From: Atriophallophorus winterbourni
Taxonomy: Eukaryota > Platyhelminthes > Trematoda > Plagiorchiida > Microphallidae
Length of the DNA: 64,000 nt
Direction: 5' to 3'
NCBI GenBank assembly: GCA_013407085.1
Contig: JACCGJ010014539.1
Coordinates: 24,818 to 88,817 of the forward strand
Shown here: in pieces, positions 25,501-40,500 of the stretch
Numbering within the stretch: position 1 is the stretch's first letter
Layout of the letters: every line of letters begins with the position of its first letter
Notes under the pieces: model-generated
The model's database searches: none
What the model was told of the DNA's origin: nothing
What the model saw: the letters and a program-made list of their open reading frames with translations, nothing else
Position numbers and translations under genes: made by a program

Positions 25501-28500
25501 GACCAAGAATCACTTTGTGATTCAGTGTCTAAACATCGTGGTTCGTTTTACGAACCATATATAACAGTGGCATACAAGAATAACTTTGTTTACCACTTGA
25601 CCACTCTTTCAAGGCTCACTGTACCTGATCTTACTGTCTCCACCTGACGACGGCAAACAGCCAGAAACCGGTAGTGGTGTGTAAGGGATGGGGATGTGAG
25701 TAACACTTTACTTTGTTTAATTAAAGTTTCAATTATTTTCTCAGAAAAGTTATTTAAATGATTTGAGTAATTCACGTTTCAATCGATTTACATTTTCATA
25801 ACAGATTTTATGTGATACATAATTTCGATTTATTGTTTACTTATGAGTAGAAAGTTGAATTAATTAATAGAGCGTGACAACTTCATTCATGTTGGTCGCG
25901 TGATTTAATCATTTAAAATAGGCAAAAATTATTTGTGAATACTCTCGTGCGTTACTCAACCATCGAAAAATTTTTTCAAGTCAATAACGTGAGATATCTG
26001 CATCTAAACTTTTGCCAGTTACTTCAAAGCATTATTCGGATTATTCGTGCGCAGAAGGAACACAAACTTACTACTCCACATTCACTGAAAAATCTTGGCG
26101 TATTAGAAATGTCTATTATTAAATCAATAAATCATAAATTCAACGTCTTTCAAAACCAAAGTAACAACGCTCAAATTCATTGCCCTAGCATAGTCAAGTA
26201 AATGGCGCAGATTCCTTGAATGGAATGTGTTATTGACAACGTATTTCTCGAGCGCTTGTCCGTCGTAGTCTTGCGTTATGCTTGAATAAATGACAGTCAT
26301 TAGCAACTCCATGTTTAAACTATGAAAGAATACCTTTTGTTTATTTGTACTCTAGATAACTGACAACTATGTGGAGGTCAAAACTGGTTGCGATAATGCC
26401 AGTCAGTCTGTATATCACGTTCAATTGCACCCGTTGACCGAAAGCGAAGCTAAAAAGAAATATCGATTGAGTGAAGATCAAATCACGATCAACCCACCAC
26501 AAAACGATTGGCTCTATCTGTTGACTGGCGGGCCGCTACACGATGACCGATTTCATGTAAGCCAAATTTCGAACTAAGCAGTCAAATGTCAGATGGATTC
26601 TAGTGGGTATACATTTTTTTAAACGCGACTCACAACCTTTTTGAAATTGTTATATTAGTCGATCATCCTTCGAAATTGTTTTTAATCAAATGTGTATGTT
26701 GAATAACTGCACCTTTATTTTATGATGATTTTTAGCACATTGTGATATCTAACAATCATAAGTATTTTTTTATGTGTCTTGGTAAGGTAAGTAGCTTTGT
26801 TTTGACAGATAGCGCTTCCGTTTCAAGTATTCATGTATTTATCGACCGTACACCTCGACGACATTCGATTCTCTATTCACTACTTCGCATTTATTCTAAT
26901 GCCCAGATGTTAATTGCTTCGATACTTACCTAAGCTTCCCTAAGTTATTCACACCAATCTTTTGAGTTGTACAGCCCAAAGGAACGCAAAATGAACACAA
27001 GTTATCCGCATCTGTGTTGTACCGAAAATAAGTCTACGGCAACTCGCCCGAGAGTAGTGTATTTCATACCATCTACTGTTGGATTAACGAGACGCGCATG
27101 TCCTAACACTCTATCAAACAATTTGAAAAATATTGTACTCAAGATAATATTCGATCCGTCATGTCAAATTATTCGTTAAGCTATCCACAATCAAGTGCTT
27201 TCCTGTCGCTCAGAATCAGTTTGATTTATGACTGGAAACATCGTCCTATCGGTCACGCCAGTGATATCGATATGAATATAATCCTAGGGTTTAGTTTTTT
27301 TAGGCGCGTTCATTGGTAGTTGTCATTAAAGCAAAATGGCAGCTTGATGTGAGCTGGACCAGCGGCGGACAATATATTAGATATTTATCATGAATAGGTT
27401 GCATTATATGAGATAATCCGAATGCTTCCACCACTTTGATAACAAGGTGCGCTACATAGATTTTCTAGAGCGTGAAAAGACAAAAAACTGTTGAATTATT
27501 ACAAGTTCCGATAAAGATAAGTAGCTATCAACTATAGAAACAGTCATACCTCATGCTGGAAGGCCAGTTTAAAATCAGGCGCATTCTCATGGATTTCAAT
27601 GTAAAGAGTTTAATTTTGATTTTCGTTTGATCGCAGCTACCACAACAACAGATACTTGACTACCGGTAGATTACTCCGCAAATCTAAAACAATAATATCT
27701 TTCTTCTCGAGCTTTTAGTACAGCTTTTTAGATAAACGAAATTTGAGCAGATTTTCGCCGCGTACTTGTCTTCTTCGTGTAACGAAACTTAGATGGGTAT
27801 CTGACAAACGTCTCTGAATGTTGCGTTAACGCAACCGAAAATGATTACTTGACTACAGCGGGTGTCTTGTTGACCACTTGCATAACGAACCATTGTCAAT
27901 GAAATTGATGGCTAAGTAAGGAAGTTTTGTTATTGGAGAATATTGTGTGGAATTAAATGCTTGGTGACCAATCCCTTGCAATTCAATGGCTTGGACGATG
28001 AACAGTACAAATAGCTCCGGGATCTCCATCAAACGTTTGGTGTTTATTTATCAGCCGTTGTTGCACATCCTCAATTGATTGATTGAAGGAACTTGGTCGA
28101 TACGGCTAAGTAATCTCGTGCTCACAACATGGAACTTGGTCATCTTAGACTGCTGATTATTTAAAAAATGACTGGAGTCTTAAAGATCGCATTTTTATTG
28201 GTAAGATTACGGAAGTCTGTCGTATATTTCATCGCAAAATTGAAGTAGCAGATTCAAACATGGAAAAGATCTGACTAGTTTGCAGGGCAATGTTATCGAT
28301 ACAAAGATTTCTATTTGAAAGTAATGTCGTGAAGGTTCGTATTAGAGTAAAATTGCGTGGCTACGGTGTGAATTTTGAACACCGTTCCACACCACACATG
28401 AGAAGAATTGTTCCCTTCACCGGGAAAGTTATTGAAATGTCACCTTGTTCTTGGGATTGGATTGGAAATCAATAATTTTTTGTAGACAGACCATCGGCTG

Positions 28501-31500
28501 ATAGTCAATTTGGATTTGCTTGCCAAAGTGGATCTAATAGGTGACTGAAAAATGCTAATTCGCCTTCATGTAAATCGATCCGTCGTCAAATTCTTACGTT
28601 ATTATTGTTTGGAGTCAGTCAGGGAGCGATATCGATCTATGCGTTATTCATCGATTGTTTTAATACAGTGGTTTTGAATTGTGCTCATCGAATATAGCAT
28701 AATATATGCATGGTATCCCAAAAATGTTTTCTTAATAATTAATTGGTTCTGGACAAAGTTATATTTGTATGCCACTGTTATATAGGGTTCTTACGAAGAA
28801 CCACGATGTTCAAATACAGAATCACAAAGTGATTCCTACCAAGCGCTCGAGGCGCATATGAAAGACCAAAGTATTGTGGTGCTCACATCCCCATCCCCTG
28901 CACACCACTACCGGTTTCAGGCTGTTTGCCATCGTCAGGTGGCCTCGAGCGCTTGGCCAGGAATCACTTTGTGATTCTGTATTTGAACATCGTGGTTCTT
29001 TGTAAGAACCCTATATAACAGTGGCATACAAATATAACTTTGTGTACCGCTTTTCCACTGTTTCAAGGCTCACTGAACCTGATCTTACTGTCTCCACCTG
29101 ACGAGGGCACACAGCCTGAAACCGGTAGTGGTGTGTAAGGGATGGGGATGTGAGCACCACAATAATTGGTTCTGTATTATAGTTTTTTGTTGAAAATGAA
29201 GAGTTTTCATTTCAGTAACATGGAGCACTATCGCGATGTAAGGTCATTCGTTGATGAGTTTTTGCAAAAGATTGTCAGGGCACCTTGTATATTTGAACCA
29301 AGACATTATTTGCATTAACTGCTTTTGTCATCATGATATGAAGGAGTATTTGTTAAAGGATAAATTACTGAAACCAAAAAAACCCAAATCATCACAAGCT
29401 AACCAATTAAGGGAAACTGAGTTGAAGATAATTCTTGCCGAGGTTGCAGCAGTTGGAATGTTTAAAAGACGCAATCATGATGAATAAATAGGTAAAAAAA
29501 ATTCAAATCTTTCTTTGTCAACCAAACAGTAAATCAATAAGTAAATCACACCACTGAGCTGTGCCTTTACCGAATTAATTCGAGATTTGATTTTTGATCG
29601 AACATTTTCGTGAATGTGACTTATTGATCAGAATCATTTCGTCCGATAATTCACACCCACTTAATGAGGTCCACATGGCTTGCAAATTGTTCTCACCCAT
29701 GCGAAGCAAATATCTCGCCCCTTTTTCAAGAACTGAGAAATTCAGGAGTTCTTTCGCCCCTTAACTTGCTTGCTACTTGGTTGATCAATAGAAGGTTATT
29801 CTCGATCTAATGAGGTGATTGTCATTGTGAATTTCAGCATTCTTGCTTCATCATCCAAATGTATACGTAAGGTTTTATAAATGTATATTTGTATGGTTCC
29901 TTTAATATTATTGGTGAAAATTCGTGTACACGAATAAAGCTATTTTCTTCCTCTTTTTCTTCAAATTAAAATAATTTTTGAGAATTTCGATTTCTGAGGT
30001 GCCCTATTTTATTCATTTTTCAGGGCGTGTTGCATGATATGAAAATTTTCTTCACACAAACGGGAGCACATGAATACTGCAAAGAAAAATTGGTAAGTCA
30101 GTCGAGCTTCAATGATTTATAAATTGAAACTGATTACAGAAATTTAACTTTCATTGATCCAGTAGACAGTTCGTGCAAGCAACCATCGCATTTTTGGAAA
30201 CCTTATGAGTCAATGAATCATGCTTGTACTTCTTTAAATAATTCCAGTTGAATTTTAGCAGTGTCTTGGAGATCTAAACCGTAAACGTACTATCTATTTG
30301 TCGAATCGGTTTGGGGTAAATCTTTGCATAGTACCGACGCGCGATAAAACTGACTAAACTTGACAGTTAGCGGTCTCGGGTATCTTCAAACAATTAGCAG
30401 GTACGTACCACTGTGTAGCAGGCTAAGACCTGGATCAAGCATAAACATAGAAGTATAAAATGACTACATAACTGAGTTCAATCTCTTGGTGGTAACAGCC
30501 AGCGTTATTTCATTATAGTGTTTTGAGGAATGGCCATCATGTTATCAACCTATCTGACTTGCGTTTAACATATTCATGTAGTAATTGATTGCTACAGCGG
30601 ATTAAGTTGAAGCAACAGCTTGTTGACTATGTATGAGAACTCGTGAAACGAGTTTACAGTGCAACACCTTCTCTTAATATACAAGCAGAGTTCTGCGTCT
30701 ACTCATGCCCAGTGTCATCCAACACAATACACAAAACTTACCCACAAATCTAATTGATAGATTTGTTGTTGAAAATATCAGTCAAACTAAGAAATTCACT
30801 TGATGACGAGATGTATGAATTGAAAGCATTAGATACAACCATAGAGCATATTTTGTTACATATGTTTAGTGAAAATTCAGGTGACATCCGCTCAAGATTT
30901 CGATCGTATGATAATTTCCATCAAGGGGTTCCTTGAGAAACAATTTCGAATCGAAAAATTACCGCGGATGGAATAAATAATATCAAAAGCTTTTTAATGT
31001 TTTCATTCTCGAATGACTGTAATATTGGCAAATAATTTGCTTGAGACCAACGATGGAAGGTGCATATATCTTGCTATAACGCGGCACTATCGTCAAACCA
31101 TTTATCACGCTTTCATATTATAATATTTTGAACAACTAGCATCAAAGTATATCTGATATCTTCTATAATATCATCTAGGCAGACGGAACAAATTAGATTT
31201 GCCGTATAAGTTGATTAACGTGAAGTGGAATATGTGACAAGATTTGAAGCACAGAGCATTGCAGAACAAATTGAGCAAACATTCAGTAGCGTATCGGGTG
31301 TATGTTACTATGTATACGGAAAAATCGTTTCTATAATCCTTGATCGCGTATTTATAAAAAAGCTTAGCGTCTGTTCCAATTCGCGTCAAAAAGTAAAACA
31401 GCTACTGGTTCACATTTTCTCTCGAAATAAAGGTCACATGTTTTCGTAGCTTAATAATCATTTCAAATGTGACTTTGTACCAATACATTTGTTAGAGATA

Positions 31501-34500
31501 CAATCCTCTCTCTAACCGACCAATTACTAGATTTCATACAGGTATCAAACTCTTGTCGAATTTGCGCATAGAACGAGGTGTCATAGATTTCGGAGCTCTC
31601 AAATCGGTTACCCGTTCGTCTGGTTATTTTACAATCATTTATCGATTGGTTCCTAAACCCAGATCTTCCCGAGAGTTTGTAGATGCGGCCAATTGCCGAG
31701 TGCTGTTTGTGGCTGTCCGAATTGTGAAAGGAATTTTTCTTCCCTAATTGGAATGATTCTTAATTTGAGATTCTAGAGACCATGACGTCGTATACATCAT
31801 TGGTCGACATCGACCAAATGAGGCCAACAATATTCTGTCTTATACTAAAGAACACAAGACTGCATATCATTGTGAGAAAGACATTAATCGTATATAAAAT
31901 GGTTTGATATATATATTACCTACCATTTTAGCAGTGATTATGAAGATTCGAATCAAGCTATCTCGAGCATAGTAGCACTCGATTTGATCTGAAAATTACC
32001 TATAGAATAAAGCATTTGGCGTTTCACATATTTAGTTATCTATCTAAACAATTTTTGCTTCCCGTCAACGTCATAATCTTACTCTTTATACAACACTGTC
32101 GCTGTAACTGTCGTGTAAAATTTCATTGTGTTCGGGTGTTTGCTCCGGAATACTTTGACATCAGACATTTTGTTATCAATGAGTAACCTGATATTCAGAG
32201 AAATGTTATAAAATTTTCTGTTCAATAACCTTGTATTAGTTTCAGTTCACGGAGATCTATCTGAGTTTTCGTTATATATATTCGGACCTGTAAAACAATG
32301 TATCCAAACATCCAGTTTTCAGAAACATTTTCTCGTACACATTTAGACACGCGGAATTGCTTTACCTGATCCTTCCCACCGCGTGGTTTGGTATATAAAC
32401 GTATGAATTATTAGAATTCTATTTCTATAACCCATATTGTGTTACAAATACTAACTCTTTTACCACAACACACCATTCTAAAAACCTTTTACACTAATGC
32501 AGAAAATCGATGTTCAGTTAAGATAAATCAATATGGTCGTATAATTAAACTACATTATGCTCCTGTGTGCTCAAAACCGAACGGGTTTGACCATAATCTG
32601 TCGTACGATAGGTCGATAATACAAATTTATCCATGTGTATCGTCTTAGTCTTTCGTATGAATGCTCAACCAATAAACAAAATATAATCGTAATGTATAAA
32701 GTATATGACACAATTCAGAAAATTAGTTTGAACATGATTGAGTTGGTAATAATATAAACCGGTAGATTTTCATGCTTTGAATTCCGATGATGGGTAATGC
32801 TTCAGCAATAATGAGTTCAAAACCAATTACACCTTTAACTCTATAACTATGAATAATGAAACGAAAAAAACCAAATATTCCATAACATTACTCTTTTAGG
32901 TGATATATGTACTTGAATATTTTAGTAAAAAATGCTGCGCGTTCAATATTCTCTTTTATCGTGATTTATCATCAAAAATTATAAATTCATGTTTTGCAGA
33001 CTAAATATCCAAGAGGACGTATATGTGGCAAAGCAGTGGCCTTTCCGGAAGCGTTCAAAGATTTGGCGACCTACAAGCAAATTATGAATAACGCGACAAA
33101 AATAGGTAAGAAATTTGAATTGAATTAACTATAATTAGAATTATAAAATTATTTTATATTATTTCACTGAATCAACATAAATCGCGCTGAGATTGAAGGA
33201 AAAATTGAGAAGCAAAGTTTCGTTTATTAGCAATTTCCTTGCCTATCTTATCTCAGGTCCTTAGAGGTTACTTCAAATGTATTGAACATCGTGGTTCTTT
33301 GCAAGAACTATATATAACAGTTGGCATACAAGTATAACCTTGTTTTCCTTTAATTCACTGTTTCAAGGCTCACTGAACCTGATCTTACTGTCTCCACCTG
33401 ACGATGGCAAACAGCCTGAAACCGGTAGTGGTGTGTAAGGGATGGAGATGTGAGTACCACAATACATTGGTATCCGTTTGCCTGACGTACGATAATCCGA
33501 GCGCACTTCGACGCAGTTTCGAAGATCGAAATATATTGACGTTTAATTGACCAGGTTGTCGAATCATTTAGGACAAGTATTTTTGCTGTCTCAAACTGAT
33601 AAAATTAAACAACCTGAAGCCAGTTGGGAAGTGAAAGTGCAGCCGATGCCAGCACACCTCGAAATAGTTATTTCCATCAATTTAATCAGTTGATCAGAAA
33701 CACTGTAGGAATTGGTCTCCCAATGATTGGCTGTACCAATCAAATTAACAATAACTTCCAGGTAAAAGATTTGTATGCCACTGTTATATATAGGGTTGTT
33801 ACAAAGAACCACGATGTTCAAACACATAATCACAATATGATTTCTGTTCAAGCACTCAAGGCGCGTATAAAAGAACAAAGTATTGTGGTGCTCACATCCC
33901 CATCCCTTACACACCACTACCGGTTTCAGGCTGTTTGCCATCGTCACGTGGAGACAGTAAGATCAGGTTCAGTGAGCCTTGAAACAGTGGAAAAGCGGTA
34001 AACAAAGTTATTTTTGTATGCCACTGTTATATAGGGTTCCACTGTTTCAAGGCTCACTGAACCTAATCTTACTATCTCCACCTGACGATGGCAAACAGCC
34101 AGAAACCGATAGTGGTGTGTAAGGGATGGGGATGTGAGCACCACAATACTTCCAGGTAAAATATTGTTTACTGTTTAAGTATTGATGTCAAGCTCACCGA
34201 AGGTACACGTTTTGCTCCCGCCTGAAGGTAGCCAACAGACAGAGACCATTTGTGATCTCCTAGTGCAGGTTAGGTGAGCACCTTAATAAGTTCAAATTGA
34301 GATTAGATTAGCAGAGCCATTTACAGATGTCGTTTACACAATCCAGCTGTTTTGCATTGAACGCTGAATGTGATAATCTCCAAGCCTTCGCGAATGTTGA
34401 AATCAGGGACTATTAGAATGTCGAATTAGCATTCCCAAAACGCTAGAGATTAAGGCACAGCAAAAACCGTTGTTCGCAAAGTACTAAGATCAATATATTT

Positions 34501-37500
34501 AATATTCACGTATTCCTATTAGGAAAATAAAATTTGAAAGAAATCGGTTAAAGCAGCTTTTTGTAAACGTTTTGGCTATGACTCAAAAGCTAAGTCAGAA
34601 TAATTGTGAGGGTCAGAACAGGGAACTTCAATAAATAACACTCCATCCAGCACTTCTAGTTTGTCTTAAAACTTAAGTGTCTATTGAAAGTCTGGGGTTA
34701 TCAAGTCACATTTACTCAATACAGCGTGAATTTGCTCAAGATCAACTTGCACTGGCTTACGTTAGTGCCTAAAGTTTGAATAAGAAGAATAAGAAATGAC
34801 TTTAATCGCGTACACAAATTTTCTGCAACAAAATTAATTAATTCACAAAATTGATAAAAAATGAAATGCATGAAATCACACAAGCCGCACATTAAAGACT
34901 GTACGCAGACTGAGATTTTGACAGGTTTCTTGGTGTTAGACGGGCGTAAGAATGAAATTAGAAGAATAAGTTGGGAAGATGAGGAGGAGCCCTCATCATC
35001 AGTTATTAACTTGTCAGGCGTATTTCGACACTAAAGCGGCCATTGATTGGTTTACCATGCATCGAACAAGGTAGGAAAAAAATATCGTTTTGAATGAATT
35101 AGATTAAAAAATTGAATATAAACCTTACTTTGACTTAAATTACTATTTATTTTCAACTTTCATTTTCATGGCAATGATTATTTCATGAATACGAACAATT
35201 TTCCAATACGTATATTCATCCAGTTTATCATTTCTCCGGGTATAACCCATGTCTTGCGAAGATCAACATTTAGTGGAAGCACTTTTATTTGACAATGGAG
35301 AAGAGACTGAAATTAGTAAAGTCAGATTGGCAAAGGCCAGGTTCCCAGTAGCTGGTTTAGTGACCTATTATGTGGATTTCTGAAAGGACAGAGAAACCTC
35401 ACTATTTGTTTATATAATTATACGCGTTCGATTTATCCACACACGAAGTGGTCTATCCAAAAAACATCAATGAAATATTGTTGATTTAAGTGTCAGCATT
35501 ATCCTTAAAGCGGATCATAGGAATTATTTATATAAATTTTTTAGCAGCATTTAAATTTTAGTTCAAATTTTCTTATGAATCAGCAATTTAAATTGGTTTA
35601 AAATGTATTTGGTCCCAGTTTGGATAGTTTGAAAAAGGGAACTAACAAAGATATGAGTGACATTGTTGATCGTTTCTTGAAACCCGAAATTTCTTGCTCG
35701 GATATCAAGGCACGGTATTAACATTTAGCATATTTGCACACACACTGACAGTAACTTCTTGTACAAAGTTTTAAATGCAATTTTTGGGAAAATATGTTGA
35801 TAAAGAGTTGATATCACACTATATGTATGAAAAATAATATAATTGTTTTGCTCAACCCTTTTTTATATAAAAAGCATTGTTGTAAATGTACTTCATGTAA
35901 CACTTGAAAATTGCTGTGAATAACTACAAGCAAAACGCAAGATAACCACGTGACTGTAATCTAGTCTACATGAGGTTCAGGAGATATCGATATCACTCAC
36001 AGTTTATGGTAAGGGGTGAAAATTGCTAAAGGTCAACCGAGGTCATATCGCGGTTCTCCCTTAACGTATATTACACCATTTACTCAAGTTGATTAATCAA
36101 CCACGTCATTCCCCTAGTGGTAAATATAATTGCCGCTTGCGTCTCAATTTACCACCGATTCAAACACCTGCAAAGTTTTTTATGGTTGCACGCGAATCTC
36201 ACAGACAAGATAAGGCCAATTGGTTAAAATGTTAATTATATACTGGACAAAGATGAAAGCACACGCCCATCTTATTTGTAGCTAATTCTGATAAGATAAG
36301 GCTGTTCTCAACTAGTTTCTACCGTTTATCACGTTGATCCGATCTTTTAATCGAATTCTTCCCAACGGGTTCACTACAAGCCATCGCCACCTCGTGCGCG
36401 TTTGATCGACCGTGCGAATTGCATGTGTTTCGATAACAGTTGACGTTATCGCTTGGTTCCTGATTCCAAACATATGGTCATTTAAATCATGCAATGTCCC
36501 GAAACCCGAATACTTACATGTTTATTTCTTGTCGGTGGCGTTCCGGTGCTTCATGCACTTGGGTTTTTTCGAACAGGGATGTAAGTCATATCTCCCTAGA
36601 GATTATGATGAGCGCTATTTGGTTCCCCACATTCTAAGTCTAAAATAGTTTGATTTTGTCTAAGAAATTAACACAAATGTTCATTGAAACAGAAAGAAGG
36701 GTACATCTGAGGCCGTTCTAGATAAGCAGGCTGAATCATGCATTGTGCAAACCATAAAAACAAGGGATCAATGTCAACCGACCCAATCAATAAAATTGCA
36801 ACTTTTTGAAATGTTCGCATTCCAAAAATTGCACTGTTGGTTTATGAAAACAAAATTTGAAAAACAATCAACAATTAACCCGGGTAAATGTCCAACACCT
36901 AAAACAGAGAAAAATTGGCGAACTACGTTATGTATACCCAATGAAAAAGGGTATCCGAAGCGATTACAGGAATTCAGAACACATCCGTAATACTGATAAA
37001 ACTCTTAGTTGGGCTTTGATGCAACTTGAGGAAAGATTACATTTAGACAGCTCAACGAAATGTGTTTATAGAATCAAGCGCAAAGTTTGTTCCGGTGTGT
37101 ACTTTGGACAGACTACCAGACACTTCAGCCGGGGAGAAAAGTCCACAGGATGGCGTATCGGGCATTAATCAAGGACTCAACATCAGATGAACAAGTGTTG
37201 GATGCTGGTTACCATCTGTATATTAAAAATATAGATATACTAAGGCGTAGCATTAGGCCTTATATTGTACGTTTGCACGCGAAGGTTTTTAAAATCACTA
37301 CGTCTGCTACACAAGTGGTTAACAAGTTCGACGGGGCTGAAATCTCCACAATTTGGCAATCCGCGTTGCGACGGGTAAATAATAATTTAGACAAAATTCT
37401 GTACAATTTCTTTTCTATTTAATTTTATGGCTTAGCTTCATGCGCAATTGTCAGACGTTTAGACTTGCATGTGTGTATCATGGTTTAAATTGAGCTTCAC

Positions 37501-40500
37501 TGATTTCACGCTGTGCTGGGTGTTGCTGATCGATCTTGTCTTTGTAGACTGGACTTGACACCCCTAAGATTTCAGTAGGCAGTTTAGTGCGAAGATCAAT
37601 TAAATAAGTAGTACCAAATGATGTTCCCTGTTCTGGCTAACACACTTGGTTTGACGAAGCATCGGTGTCAGAAGTGCAACGTTACACATTCATTTCATTC
37701 ATTCAGTCCTCTCCGTGCCGGGTGGCACATGAGGCGAAGACAACTTCACGCCAGTGGCTCCGGTCTGTCGCTGCTTCCGTTGCCGTCTGCACCGTGAATC
37801 CTTGTGCATGTAGTTCGCGTTCCAACGTTCTGCGCCAAGTTTCCTTGGGCCGTCCCCTTTTTCGTTTACCTTGCGGATGCCAGTGCATGGCTACCTTCGT
37901 ATGCGAACTGGGATCCATCCTGCAGACATGACCGAACCACGGATCTGTTGTCATCGTTTCCGTAGCAATGTAGGTTTTACGGGATAAAGTTGCTAGACCT
38001 AATCCCAACCCTCCTCCTTTATCAGACGGGCTTGAGACCTTCCTTGGCGGAGTTGCAACGTTACACAAAACGGTTCTAATCAATGATAACGAAAAAATGC
38101 TCATTGGCATATCTATCATTCACACATCACCACCGGTTTCGTGCTGCTTGAACTCATCAGGTATGGACACTACGATCATCATCCGCATGTGCTTGAAACA
38201 GTGGAGGAATGGGAAACAATTTGTGCTTCTATGCCAATGTTGTATACGGTTTTGCTACCAACCTGGTTAATCACATGTCTTTTAACACATGTAGATAGGT
38301 TTTGAATACATGACCATTAACAAAAATGCTCATTTGCATGGATTTCCATCAAACACGCACCACAATTGGTTTCATGCTCTTTGCAATCATCAGATAGGTA
38401 TACGTGTGTGTGATGGAAATGCATGCGAATAAGCAATCCTTTTTAAACCGGTTGTTGTGCCAACCTTATCCAACAGTGACATGCAAGCAAAACTTGTTTG
38501 CACTAACCGATTGTTTTGTCAGATTTGTTTTCATGAATATGACTGCTCGATCGTTGGGTTCGTTGAGTTTTTCCCACAACGTTCATTTCCGAATTACTCT
38601 GAACTAGTTTATACGGACAGCCATCTTGTTATCTGTTGTGATAAATATGTGTAACGAATGTATGCGCTGCAATGCCTGTCAATTTCATAAATATGTTCCA
38701 TTAATTAGAATTAGAATTGCACGATATTTAACGAAAATTATTTGACAGAAATTTGTTAAATAAATTATTAATAGTGATGAGTTAGTTGATCGTTTTGCAA
38801 TCATTTTTGTATGATGCAGTCAATGTAGAACCAATCCTTGGTCACTAGTTTTTTGTCTGGAAAAGACAAGACCTTACATGCAACAATATGTAGATATTGA
38901 AATCAGCTAGGATACATACATATCGGTAAATTTAACAACGAATCCTAGATTTGGGTGACGAGATGATGTTCATCTTTTGATAGTTATTCAAGTGTTGTTC
39001 GGTTTCTATGAATTTCGTTAGAAAGGTGAGTTTGTGTACTACGCATCCACCGCTAAATTGCTGACTCAATTTTTTCCGCTAAACGAAGTGGCGATTAAAA
39101 CAAGCGCAATTAAAAGCTGGAATCATAAATAATTAAACAATAACAGGTTTATGCAGTAAAGTAATGAAGACGTTTTGTTACCGATAGATTAGTCATTGCC
39201 GCGAAAGTGAAATTTGATTACAATCCGTAAGATCAGTATTTTTGTAATGTGAGCAACACATTACTTTGGTCAATCATAAGCGCCTCGAGTGCTTGACCAA
39301 GAATTACTTTGTGATTCTGTGTCTGAACATCGTGGTTCGTCGTACGAACCCTATATAACAGTTGGCATACAAGTATACCCTTGTTTACGAATGTTTAACA
39401 GTTACAATGACAATGAGGGGTCGCAACTTCAAACAGCGCGAGAACGGCTAAATAAAGAAAACAGAAAATTGGCTCGAAAACTAATAATCTGAAGTAGCTT
39501 AGTAAAACAAAATGGTAAGAGTATACAAAAATACGAGCGTTTGAACAATCGGATGTCAGCAAAATCAAGTCAATTTTTCATCTTACACCAAGTGTGATAG
39601 TCAGAACAGGGAACGTAATTAAATGTCACTCCATCCACCACCAATGCACAGTTTTATGAAATCTTAGGAATGTCTAAACACCTAAACAAACACCGGATAT
39701 ATTTGCCCATGTACCCAGCGCAGCGTTAATTCGTTCAAGGTCGGATGGCACTGGTTCACATGTGCACAATCTAACGTGTGTGAGATAACGTGACGAAAGT
39801 TGGGGGGTATTGAAATTTAACTTAAAATGCAATTTGTCCGTTGCAATTACGAGAGCCATATTGTACAGTCTCGGTCCCATCTACCTTGATGACTACATTT
39901 CTACAAGCCTTTGTGATTTCCATAGCTTCTGCATGCGTACGATCCATATAATTCTTGTATGCCACTGTTGGATTAGGTAGTACCACCAACCTGTTTAATC
40001 GCATGCAGAGTTCGTTTATTTTCATGCATTTCCGTCACATCGAAGTTTTGTTCACGGTTGAAGGTTCAAACTCAGTCCACATGAGTGTGAGCACGTTTGA
40101 TTGAACATGTTTATCGTACAACCCTGATCCCAAATTGGAATAGATTTTCAAAATTTTGAGAATTTTCTATTATTACTGTGTTGGCCTTAGTTTACGAAAA
40201 TCGATCAATTATTCCGTTGAACTACCGCGCTTCTATAACAAATTTAACCAAACACATTTTGAACCATCATTTACCGATTATAAGTCCTTATTTGAATTAT
40301 TATTTAATTTTCCTCGGAAGCAGAAATATGGAAGCCCGAATTAGTTAAATGTTATGCGTGACTATTATTGTCCAGCTATTTGCATTTTTCACCGAATCTT
40401 GCGAAAATTAATCTACGAATTAGTCAATCAATTTTTCTGAGATATTGATCGATACGTATCCCGAAAATTGGACTGAAATTGTGCAAGCTAGTGTGCAATA

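Larger units (their letters stand above)
37540..38085 (-). repeat. older dispersed repeat split by a nested insertion
   Basis: 37540-37687 and 38054-38085 are the two halves of one copy of the family that includes the 54.7-55.2 kb hairpin arms; shared pieces include GTTCCCTGTTCTGGC and GACGAAGC. The RTE tail at 37688-38053 sits inside it. Confidence 0.55.
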
